Shown here: piece after piece, positions 1-6,725 of the stretch
Layout: every line of letters starts with the position of its first letter
Numbering within the stretch: the stretch's first letter is position 1
Source: Bacteroidota bacterium
Lineage (GTDB): Bacteria > Bacteroidota > Bacteroidia > Flavobacteriales_D > Crocinitomicaceae
Assembly (NCBI GenBank): GCA_024280195.1
Contig: JAJRQP010000036.1
Coordinates: 1 to 17,311 of the forward strand
Reading direction: 5' to 3'
DNA length: 17,311 bases
Notes under the pieces: model-generated
Database searches by the model: none
What the model saw: the letters and a program-made list of their open reading frames with translations, nothing else
Told to the model about the DNA's origin: nothing
Position numbers and translations under genes: made by a program

Positions 1-93
1 AACAACCAAAGGAGAAAGATTCCTGTGGTCTTGGCGATACAAAAAATGTAGAACATTAAACATTCAATTCAGAATGTAAAAGTGAAGAAAAAA

Positions 94-1353
94 CTACAAC
101 CTCTTCACAAACTCAATCAACAACTTCGTAATATCTGCATATTCTGCAAAACTCAATTCCTCATACGTATCAAAAATATCATGGTAGTGCTGATTCAATC
201 CCATCGTATAAATAAAAAACGCAGGAACTCCTTTCTCTGTAAACCAATAATGATCAGAATTAGCTGCAGGACCTCTAATTTTCACTGTTGCCAGTAAATC
301 AAACTCCTCATTGATATCTTGCAATAACTCGAATTCCTTTTTGAACAAAGTTCCGTTTACAGTCGTAATTCCATGCTCGCCGCTTCCCATAATGTCAAGG
401 TTGACTAAAAACTTCACTTTCTTCAATTCCAAAACAGGATGCTCAGTATAATATTTTGAACCAACCAATCCTGCTTCTTCTCCCGCAAAAGCAACAAATA
501 AAATATTGTATTTGGAAGGATGCTCCTTAAAGTACTTTGCCATTGTGAGCAACATCGCAGTACCTGAAGCATTGTCATTTGCACCCGGAAAATAAGTGTC
601 TGCGCCCATTCTTCCGAGGTGATCATAATGGGCAGTAAACATTAATGTTTTTGCACATTTCCGTTTTGCAGGAAGATACGCCAAAACATTTTTTGTCTTG
701 TAATGCTGAATCACCTCAGCATCTACATTCATTTCGATTTGAATACCATTTTTATAAACTGAATCTTGAATTTGAAACCACGGAAAAAACAATTGTTCTC
801 TACCAACCGACCATGTAAATTTAGTGTCAACAATTTCTGCAATCGGCATAAGTTGAGAAATTTCACGAATAATCGGTCGAATTTCCTTGATTGTGTCTTT
901 CGATGCTCCAAGATAATTAAAGACCATTATTTGACTATTAGGAATCCGTAAAATTTCAGAAATCAATCCTCGCATGTAATCTAAATCGAGGATTTGCTCG
1001 GCATTTACTTCTGTCGGGTGCAACGAATATTTCCCCCCTTTTGAACTCGGGTTTATTGAGAAATGAAGTCCTGGTTTAAACTGCTTTTCTCCTTGACTCA
1101 ACGACATCTCTCCAGGAAACGTATTTACAGAAAGCTCAAAATGTTGAAAATAGGATTCGGCATAAGGCTCCACTCCTACTTTTTTAAACTCTTCAACAAG
1201 ATAATTAGCAGCTATTGAATCTCCTTTATTGACATAACCTCTACCATGAAATTCTGGAGAACATAATTGCTTGGTTATCCTTCTTATTTCCTCTATTTGA
1301 GAATTAGCAACCGTTGAAAGTCCAATCAGGAGAAGGAAAATAATGCTACGCAT
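94..1353 (-). CDS. Exported M28-family zinc metallopeptidase
   Basis: Predicted secreted or periplasmic aminopeptidase-type hydrolase of peptidase family M28, which uses two zinc ions to remove residues from peptides. Residues 1-19 form a signal peptide (short charged start, Leu/Ile-rich core, then VANSQ). The metal site can be read in order: H242 and D244 in AHYDHLG, bridging D260 in GANDNASG, E292-E293 in GEEAGL (general base and ligand), D320 in NLDIMG, and H391 in the final YHDIFDT. The roughly 220 residues before the catalytic core are an unassigned N-terminal extension. The ATG at 1353 overlaps the last 8 nt of the upstream gene (ATGCGTAG), so the two are probably translationally coupled. 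The family is certain from the motifs. The exact substrate is not visible; glutaminyl cyclase-like members of M28 are a less likely alternative because all hydrolase ligands are present. Confidence 0.93.
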   Translation of the reverse strand: MRSIIFLLLIGLSTVANSQIEEIRRITKQLCSPEFHGRGYVNKGDSIAANYLVEEFKKVGVEPYAESYFQHFELSVNTFPGEMSLSQGEKQFKPGLHFSINPSSKGGKYSLHPTEVNAEQILDLDYMRGLISEILRIPNSQIMVFNYLGASKDTIKEIRPIIREISQLMPIAEIVDTKFTWSVGREQLFFPWFQIQDSVYKNGIQIEMNVDAEVIQHYKTKNVLAYLPAKRKCAKTLMFTAHYDHLGRMGADTYFPGANDNASGTAMLLTMAKYFKEHPSKYNILFVAFAGEEAGLVGSKYYTEHPVLELKKVKFLVNLDIMGSGEHGITTVNGTLFKKEFELLQDINEEFDLLATVKIRGPAANSDHYWFTEKGVPAFFIYTMGLNQHYHDIFDTYEELSFAEYADITKLLIEFVKRL

Positions 1354-2149
1354 ACCTTCTGTTCACAAAAGAAACAAACTCTGCAACTGTCTCATCATCC
1401 GTTTCCCAATTCTGCTTTGAAGCAAATATATTCACATGAGAATAAGCTTCGTTTAAATCGTTTTGAGAATCTAACAACTTTATAGCGTCATTAAATGATT
1501 CACTCGAACCATCAAACAAATCATTGATGAAACGCAATTTTTCATTCAAACCAAACGCACCAATTAATGAATCAATTTTAGTTCCTAGAGAAAAACTATG
1601 CGTTGAGCTGTCAGATAGTTTCAGTTGAGATACAAAGTCTTCATTGGAAGAATTAGTTACAGTTGAGCTGTCAGAAATCACCTCAATATTCTCCTCAATT
1701 ATTTCTTGAACAATCTCTTTATTCTCGGAAATTTCACCCATAATATCCTGAATAGACGGTGGCGTTTCAATTTTCATTTCTTCTTCCGTTAACTCAATGA
1801 CAGGTTCTTCTTCCATCACATCCTCGATTTCTTCTTCAATGATATCTTCTAGTTTTTCTAGACTTGGAGCATCTGTTTCCTCTTCAGTAGTTGGGTTCCA
1901 ATCAAAAGGAGAGTCTGATTTTTCTTCTTCAATGACCTCTACTTCTTCCTCATTTTCAACTTGTTCTACCATTTCAGGCTTCACTGACAATTCAAAAGCT
2001 TTGTATTTTAAAATAATACTTCTTTCGTGAAGTGAACGTGTAATCAGCTCTAAATCAGCTAATTCTGATACAGATAAATTTCCTTGCTCCATTTTATCAA
2101 CCAAGTTTTGCACTTCATTGATTTGTTCTTTGTATGATTTCAATTCCAT
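1346..2149 (-). CDS. Acidic protein of unknown function
   Basis: I do not recognise a characterised function for this 267-residue protein. It has three parts. Residues 1 to about 52 look helical and coiled-coil forming (Lys/Glu/Leu heptads starting MELKSYKEQ). Residues about 60 to 165 are very rich in Glu and Asp with Ile/Val and are probably disordered. The C-terminal 80 or so residues (from about 185) are compact and helical, with LGTKIDSLIGAFGLNEKLRF and FVSFVNRRYA. From memory, proteins of Bacteroidota with this kind of C-terminal segment are annotated as conserved hypotheticals. There is no signal peptide and no membrane segment, so it is probably cytoplasmic. It is first in a two-gene unit with the M28 peptidase, whose start overlaps its stop. 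A 14-nt exact duplication (1602-1615 and 1662-1675) encodes the same Ser-Asp-Ser-Ser-Thr stretch twice, 20 codons apart. Confidence 0.8.
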   Translation of the reverse strand: MELKSYKEQINEVQNLVDKMEQGNLSVSELADLELITRSLHERSIILKYKAFELSVKPEMVEQVENEEEVEVIEEEKSDSPFDWNPTTEEETDAPSLEKLEDIIEEEIEDVMEEEPVIELTEEEMKIETPPSIQDIMGEISENKEIVQEIIEENIEVISDSSTVTNSSNEDFVSQLKLSDSSTHSFSLGTKIDSLIGAFGLNEKLRFINDLFDGSSESFNDAIKLLDSQNDLNEAYSHVNIFASKQNWETDDETVAEFVSFVNRRYA

Positions 2150-2372
2150 AATTCTTTGCTTAAAAAAAGTCTTATCCTTTATTTTCTACTGCTTATTTTC
2201 TTTTTCTAAATTCTAGAAAAGACTTTTCAACATTTTAATCAAGTTGCTAACGAAGTCACTTTTTACAGTCACAAAATAACGAACTTGGTCGTCAAAGTTA
2301 CCGAAGAAATTCAAGATAAAAGGCAGATTATTTTCTTTTTCTCTTCGTTGCATTGTTAATAACCTTGATGAT

Positions 2373-2954
2373 ATGAATATGTTTTTGGAGCACTTCCCAG
2401 ATGATGTAAAACAACATGGCTGGATTGAAGTAGTTTGTGGTTCTATGTTTTCTGGTAAAACGGAAGAATTAATTCGCCGTTTGAAGCGAGCAGAATTTGC
2501 CAACCAAAAAATATTATTAGTCAAACCAAGGGTGGATGATCGATATCACAAAGAAAATGTGGTTAGTCATCAGGGCACATCTTTTCAAGCAATCGCCGTC
2601 AAAGACTCCAGTGTAATCAAAGACATTTGGAAGAAAGAAAAAGTAGTAGCAATTGATGAAGCGCAATTCTTCGACGAAAAAATCATTGATGTGTGTAATT
2701 ATTTAGCCGAGAAAGGAGTTCGTGTGATTGTAGCAGGATTAGACATGGATTTCCAAGGCGTTCCGTTTGGACCAATGCCTCATTTACTAAGCATCGCTGA
2801 ATACGTTACTAAAGTTCATGCAATTTGCTTATCTTGTGGCAACTTAGCGCAGTTTTCACACAGAACTGTAGATGCCAAAGAGCAAGTCATGGTTGGAGCC
2901 GTGGAAGAATACAAGCCTCTTTGTCGATCGTGCTACAATAAAATTGCACATTGA
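2373..2954 (+). CDS. tdk: Thymidine kinase, type II
   Basis: Cytoplasmic salvage enzyme that phosphorylates thymidine to dTMP with ATP. The 193-residue length is normal for the small tetrameric TK1-like class. Visible motifs: P-loop GSMFSGKT at residues 23-30; Walker B-like DEAQFF at 95-100, with E96 as probable catalytic base; AGLDMDFQG at 121-129; the lasso/substrate loop around 130-165; and a structural zinc site of four cysteines (C152, C155, C184, C187). Two starts are possible, ATG 2373 or ATG 2379, and neither has a convincing Shine-Dalgarno; I keep the first. The next gene begins on a TTG that overlaps this stop codon (TTGA at 2951-2954), so tdk and the cell-wall fusion gene are one transcript. 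Diverges from the acidic protein gene at 2149. Confidence 0.96.
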   Translation: MNMFLEHFPDDVKQHGWIEVVCGSMFSGKTEELIRRLKRAEFANQKILLVKPRVDDRYHKENVVSHQGTSFQAIAVKDSSVIKDIWKKEKVVAIDEAQFFDEKIIDVCNYLAEKGVRVIVAGLDMDFQGVPFGPMPHLLSIAEYVTKVHAICLSCGNLAQFSHRTVDAKEQVMVGAVEEYKPLCRSCYNKIAH

Positions 2955-5215
2955 AACTGAATTATTCATACCAAGAAATAACTTCTTTATTATCGAACCA
3001 AAACAGCACCCATCTTGCTGTTATTCAGTATGTTGCTTATGATTCTAGGAAGATAATTAATGGAGAAAACACGCTCTTTTTTGCATTATCAGGCACCTTC
3101 AGAAACGGACATGATTTTATTACTAACGCCTATCAAAAAGGAGTTCGCCATTTTGTTGTAACAGAAAAAGGAGCAACAAGTCAACTCAATGATGCTCATG
3201 AAATTGTTGTTGAAGATGTCTTAGAAGCACTGGAAAAACTAGCAACTATTCACAGAGTTAAATTCAATATTCCGGTTATTGCAATCACTGGAAGTAATGG
3301 AAAAACAACTGTAAAAGAATGGTTAGCACATCTTTTAAGTGGGAGCAAGAATGTGGCAAGAAGTCCAAAAAGTTATAACTCAATCTTAGGTGTTGCTCTT
3401 TCTTTGTTAGAAATCACATCTCAAACAGACGTTGCCATCATTGAGGTTGGCATTGGAGAGAAAGGGACAATTCTTCGGAAAAGAAAGATGAGCCAACCGA
3501 CACATGGAATTTTGACATCCTTTGGGAAGGCACATCGAGAACTGTTTCACTCTGAAGAAGAACATCTTCAAGAAAAATTACTTCTTTTTGAAAACTCGCC
3601 TTTCTTCTACCCAAAAAATGAAATCACTCCTATTCCTAACGGCACAAGTGTTTCTATTGATGATTATTCTAAGTTACTAAATAACTTTAGTTTACAAGAT
3701 GACGCAAGTGTTCAAAATATCAGTTTAGCAATTGCAATAAGTAAAGAATTAGGTGTTTCTGAGAATGATATTTTAGCTAGAATTTCTGACATTTCTCCTC
3801 TAGCTTTGCGTTTAGAAAGTTTTGATGGAGCCAACAACAATGTAATCATTAATGATACCTACAATCTTGACTTGGACTCTCTGGAGCATTCACTATCCTA
3901 TCAATTGGCTAATTGCAATGGTAAAAACCGAGTTGTTATTCTTGGTCTACATGAGCAGAATGAAGCGTATATTTCACAATTAAAGCAGGTCGTTTCAAGC
4001 TTCGAACCCATCGAGTTCTACTTCCAGTTTCCGAATAAAAAGGTGAAAGTTATTGCCGAGAACTCAAGCATTCTTATCAAAGGTACTCGACCCTCTAAAA
4101 TGGAAGTTTTGGCGCATCAACTAAAGCTACAAAATCATCAAACATTTTTAGAAATCGACTTAAAAGCCATTCTACATAACATCAATTTTTACAAGTCTAA
4201 GCTCAATGATGCTACACAATTATTGTGCATGGTAAAAGCATCATCTTATGGTTCTGATGCTAAAACAATGGGATTATTTTTAGAACAAATAGGGGTTGAT
4301 TACCTAGGTGTTGCTTATGTTAATGAAGGCGTTGAATTAAGGAGCAAAGGTGTAAAACTTCCTATCCTTGTGATGAACTGCGAAGAACAATCTTTCTCGG
4401 AATGCATTGATAACCAACTAGAACCAGCCATTTACTCACTCAAGCAACTCGATTCATTTATCAAAGAATTGATAGGTTGCGAAAAAATAAACTATCCTAT
4501 CCACTTAAAAATTGAGACAGGGATGAAACGTTTAGGTTTTGAAGAAAAAGATCTTTCTGAACTAATAGGCATTATCAAAGGTCAACCCGAAATACGGGTG
4601 AAAAGTATTTATTCTCACTTAGCAGAAAGTGATGTGATTGACTCTGCTTTTACAAAGCAACAGATTGCCACATTTGAAAAAATGAGCACGTTGGTTCAAG
4701 AAGAATTACCTTATAAAATTCTTCGCCACATTCTCAATTCTGATGGAATTCTCAACTACACTTCGGCGCAATTTGATATGGTTCGCCTTGGAATTGGAAT
4801 GTATGGAGTTTCTGGAAACGAAAGCCTTCGTCAAGCAATTTCTTGGAAAAGTACGGTTTCACAAGTCAAAGCGATTCAAAAAGGAGAGTCCGTTGGTTAT
4901 GGACGAGCCTTTGTATCAGAAAAATTAATGAAAATTGCTGTTATTCCTGTCGGTTATGCCGATGGATTGAGTCGTTCTTTGTCACAAGGGGTTGGTGGTG
5001 TTTACATCAAAAATCAATTCTGCCCAATTATTGGAAATGTTTGCATGGATATGATAATGGTTGACATTACTCCTCTAAATGTTGTAGAAGGCGAAACGGT
5101 AGAGATTATCGGAGCACAACAAACGGTCATTCAACTTGCACAAAAAATGAACACGATTTCCTACGAAGTAATGACGCGTTTTCCTAGTCGATTGCATCGG
5201 ATTTATTTAAGTTGA
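2951..5215 (+). CDS. murF-alr: MurF-alanine racemase fusion protein
   Basis: Bifunctional peptidoglycan precursor enzyme known as a fusion in Bacteroidota. The N-terminal half is MurF-like (adds D-Ala-D-Ala to UDP-MurNAc-tripeptide) and the C-terminal half is a PLP-dependent alanine racemase supplying D-Ala. MurF signs: TGSNGKTT ATP loop at residues 113-120, EVG near 165, FGKAHRELF, and LRLESFDG followed by NDTYNLD. The racemase starts near residue 398 (TFLEIDLKAI). Its PLP lysine is K429 in MVKASSYGS, followed by RLGIGMYG, the catalytic-Tyr motif VGYGRAF, GYADGLSR, NVCMDMIMVD and TRFPSRLHRIY. The start is TTG at 2951, overlapping the tdk stop; no ATG lies nearby and the first residues match the family. 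At 754 residues it looks shorter than other such fusions I recall (about 800 or more), and the shortening lies in the MurF central domain around residues 215-250, with no sign of a frameshift. Confidence 0.93.
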   Translation: MKLNYSYQEITSLLSNQNSTHLAVIQYVAYDSRKIINGENTLFFALSGTFRNGHDFITNAYQKGVRHFVVTEKGATSQLNDAHEIVVEDVLEALEKLATIHRVKFNIPVIAITGSNGKTTVKEWLAHLLSGSKNVARSPKSYNSILGVALSLLEITSQTDVAIIEVGIGEKGTILRKRKMSQPTHGILTSFGKAHRELFHSEEEHLQEKLLLFENSPFFYPKNEITPIPNGTSVSIDDYSKLLNNFSLQDDASVQNISLAIAISKELGVSENDILARISDISPLALRLESFDGANNNVIINDTYNLDLDSLEHSLSYQLANCNGKNRVVILGLHEQNEAYISQLKQVVSSFEPIEFYFQFPNKKVKVIAENSSILIKGTRPSKMEVLAHQLKLQNHQTFLEIDLKAILHNINFYKSKLNDATQLLCMVKASSYGSDAKTMGLFLEQIGVDYLGVAYVNEGVELRSKGVKLPILVMNCEEQSFSECIDNQLEPAIYSLKQLDSFIKELIGCEKINYPIHLKIETGMKRLGFEEKDLSELIGIIKGQPEIRVKSIYSHLAESDVIDSAFTKQQIATFEKMSTLVQEELPYKILRHILNSDGILNYTSAQFDMVRLGIGMYGVSGNESLRQAISWKSTVSQVKAIQKGESVGYGRAFVSEKLMKIAVIPVGYADGLSRSLSQGVGGVYIKNQFCPIIGNVCMDMIMVDITPLNVVEGETVEIIGAQQTVIQLAQKMNTISYEVMTRFPSRLHRIYLS

Positions 5216-5243
5216 ACGACCCTTTTTCTTATTACTATTTTTT

Positions 5244-5263
5244 CACCACGGATACACGGATAA
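5244..5263. repeat. CACGGATA-type short direct repeat
   Basis: The bases CACCACGGATACACGGATAA contain two copies of CACGGATA-like sequence (CACGGATA then CACGGATA) next to each other in the 184-nt gap after the MurF-Alr gene. It has no coding role that I can see. It resembles a short dispersed intergenic repeat, but this window has only one site, so dispersal is inference. Confidence 0.35.
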
Positions 5264-5284
5264 AATTATCATTCGCCCATTCTC

Positions 5285-5312
5285 GTTAACCCTTGTTTTT
5301 AAACAGGTTAAC
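5285..5312. terminator. Hairpin after murF-alr, possible terminator or site
   Basis: GTTAACC at 5285-5291 is exactly complementary to GGTTAAC at 5306-5312. Inside it TGTTT can pair with AAACA across a 2-nt bulge, giving a hairpin of about 10 to 12 pairs. It lies 70 nt after the MurF-Alr stop and before the next promoter, where a terminator would be expected. No U-run follows it on the plus strand, so it is a weak terminator candidate. It could instead be a protein-binding palindrome, since each arm contains GTTAAC. Confidence 0.3.
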
Positions 5313-5340
5313 AATTGACTTCACACTCTTTAACAAAAAA

Positions 5341-5376
5341 TACTATCAATATTTGCAAAAACGATAGTAATACTAT
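5341..5376 (+). promoter_or_regulatory. Operator-like inverted repeats in TetR operon promoter
   Basis: Two overlapping symmetries are present. TACTATC (5341-5347) is exactly complementary to GATAGTA (5363-5369) across 15 nt. ATAGTA (5364-5369), one base, then TACTAT (5371-5376) forms a 13-bp palindrome. The half-site TACTAT therefore occurs twice directly and once inverted. The 13-bp palindrome ends exactly where the -7 promoter element begins and lies in the promoter spacer. The position suits a repressor operator, and the first gene of the operon is a TetR-family regulator, so autoregulation is the simplest reading. Binding is inference; the symmetry is directly seen. Confidence 0.6.
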
Positions 5377-5384
5377 TATATTTG
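5352..5384 (+). promoter_or_regulatory. Bacteroidota-type promoter of TetR-CA-SulP operon
   Basis: TTTG at 5352-5355, a 21-nt spacer, then TATATTTG at 5377-5384 match the -33/-7 consensus of Bacteroidota primary sigma promoters (TTTG and TAnnTTTG) without a mismatch. The expected start of transcription is about 6 to 8 nt downstream, near 5391, giving a leader of about 10 nt before the ATG at 5400. That leaves no room for a Shine-Dalgarno, as is usual in this phylum. Confidence 0.7.
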
Positions 5385-5399
5385 TGAGTACAATAACGT

Positions 5400-6074
5400 A
5401 TGAAAAATTTACAAATTCAAATAGAGGTCAGTACCGAGTTGTACTGCAAAAATCCAGATTCTTCAGAGTTAGGTCGTAAAATCATTTCTACTAGTATTGA
5501 AATGATCAATGAAATGGGGTTCGAATCTTTCACTTTTAAAAAGTTGGGGATTGCCATTAATTCTCCTGAGAGTTCAATCTATCGTTACTTCAAGAATAAA
5601 CAAACCTTGCTTATTTACTTAACAAGTTGGTATTGGACATGGACAGAGTATCGTTTAGTGTTAGCTACGACAAACGTCAAGTCTCCTGCAGAGCGGTTAA
5701 ATAAATGCATTGAAATAATTACGCAACCCGTTGAAGTTGATGATGACATTTCTTACGTGAATGAAGTTTTGTTAAGTGAAATCATCTTTTCAGAATCATT
5801 GAAAGCTTATCACACAAAAAATGTGGAAGAAAAAAACAAGATCGGAAGCTTTAAGTCATACAAGAGTGTTGTGCAGAGAGTTAGTGATATTGTAATGGAA
5901 ATCAACCCTTTGTTTGAATATCCTCACATGCTTATTTCTACGGTCATCGAAGGAGCTCACCAGCAAAAATATTTTGCAGAGCATTTACCCGCATTGACAG
6001 ATAAAATAAAAGATAAAAACGCAATTACTACGTTTTATAAAGAGTTGATTAACCAGACATTAAACATTAAATAA
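5400..6074 (+). CDS. TetR/AcrR-family transcriptional regulator
   Basis: Likely DNA-binding repressor of the operon it heads. Residues about 24-70 form the TetR-type DNA-binding domain: helix 1 GRKIISTSIEMINEMGFE, then SFTFKKLGIAINSPESSIYRYFKNKQ, where SSIYRYFKNK is the classical recognition-helix signature. The remaining 150 residues are a helical ligand-binding and dimerisation domain with no recognisable ligand signature; it includes an unusual aromatic stretch, YLTSWYWTWTEY, at about 73-84. Length (224) is normal. The ATG at 5400 follows a consensus promoter with palindromes in its spacer, consistent with self-repression. The carbonic anhydrase gene starts 8 nt after the stop. The effector is unknown; sensing of something linked to inorganic carbon, pH or anions would be a guess from context. 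Confidence 0.88.
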   Translation: MKNLQIQIEVSTELYCKNPDSSELGRKIISTSIEMINEMGFESFTFKKLGIAINSPESSIYRYFKNKQTLLIYLTSWYWTWTEYRLVLATTNVKSPAERLNKCIEIITQPVEVDDDISYVNEVLLSEIIFSESLKAYHTKNVEEKNKIGSFKSYKSVVQRVSDIVMEINPLFEYPHMLISTVIEGAHQQKYFAEHLPALTDKIKDKNAITTFYKELINQTLNIK

Positions 6075-6082
6075 AAAAATTA

Positions 6083-6694
6083 ATGAAAACACAAACGCAA
6101 GAAACTCAAGACAACCTTAATCCACAAACGGCACATAACATTTTAGTTGAGGGAAATAAAAGATTTGTATCGAACTTAAAAGCACAAAGAAATTTACAAG
6201 ACCAAGTATTTGAGACAAGTAAAGGACAATTTCCATTTGCTGTCATTCACAGCTGCATCGATTCTAGAGTCCCTGCAGAACTTGTTTTTGATCAAGGAAT
6301 TGGCGATGTTTTTAGCTCAAGAGTTGCAGGTAACATAATTAATGAAGATGTTTTAGGCTCGATAGAATATAGTTGCAAAGTAGCGGGGTCAAAAATTGTC
6401 GTAGTAATGGGACATACAAAATGTGGGGCAGTTAATGCAGCATGCAACCATGTCGAACTTGGTAACATTACTACTCTGTTAAGCAAAATAAAACCTGCTT
6501 TAAAACAAGTTGCAAAAGATAAAGACAAACTAACTGAGGAAGAAATTGAAAAAGTAGCATTGGCTAACGTTCATTTTTCTATCGAGCATATACGAAGTGG
6601 AAGTCCAATTCTTGCCGAGATGGAGGGAAATGGAGAAATAGAGATTGTTGGAGCTATTTATAATGTAAGTAATGGAGCAGTAACATTTCTCTAA
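6083..6694 (+). CDS. Beta-class carbonic anhydrase
   Basis: Zinc enzyme interconverting CO2 and bicarbonate. The beta-class signature is complete: C58, D60 and R62 in SCIDSRVP, and H111 and C114 in GHTKCGAV, giving the Cys-His-Cys zinc site with the Asp-Arg dyad. Also visible are FSSRVAGNIIN and the conserved IGDV stretch. Length 203 is typical. No signal peptide, so cytoplasmic. The second gene of the TetR-CA-SulP operon, 8 nt after the regulator and 31 nt before the transporter, so it probably converts bicarbonate brought in by SulP, or supplies bicarbonate for carboxylases. The start ATG at 6083 follows an A-rich stretch rather than a Shine-Dalgarno. Confidence 0.95.
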   Translation: MKTQTQETQDNLNPQTAHNILVEGNKRFVSNLKAQRNLQDQVFETSKGQFPFAVIHSCIDSRVPAELVFDQGIGDVFSSRVAGNIINEDVLGSIEYSCKVAGSKIVVVMGHTKCGAVNAACNHVELGNITTLLSKIKPALKQVAKDKDKLTEEEIEKVALANVHFSIEHIRSGSPILAEMEGNGEIEIVGAIYNVSNGAVTFL

Positions 6695-6725
6695 ATCAAT
6701 ATTTAATCACTTATTTAATAAAAAA

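Noticed and set aside
1..93. Possible C-terminal tail of a plus-strand gene entering from the left (for example a frame ending at the TAA at 57-59).
   Set aside because: All three plus-strand frames stay open for at least 45 nt here and none has a recognisable motif, so a coding tail cannot be assigned. A weak 6-bp hairpin (60-77) is also too small to call a terminator.
1797..2030. Ser-rich plus-strand reading frame.
   Set aside because: It is the complement of the Glu-rich region of the acidic protein gene (GAA/GAG read as TTC/CTC and shifted), a common artefact.
2202..2220. Inverted repeat TTTTCTA / TAGAAAA with a 5-nt loop in the divergent gap before tdk.
   Set aside because: It is very AT-rich and there is no promoter element clearly tied to it; seven AT-rich bases can be symmetric by chance.
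2360..2367. TAACCTTG just before the tdk start as a -7 element.
   Set aside because: One mismatch to TAnnTTTG, no TTTG at the -33 distance, and the implied transcription start would fall on the start codon.
2213..2524. Minus-strand ORF of 103 codons across the tdk start.
   Set aside because: It overlaps the P-loop coding part of tdk, has no family signature and no promoter; a shadow.
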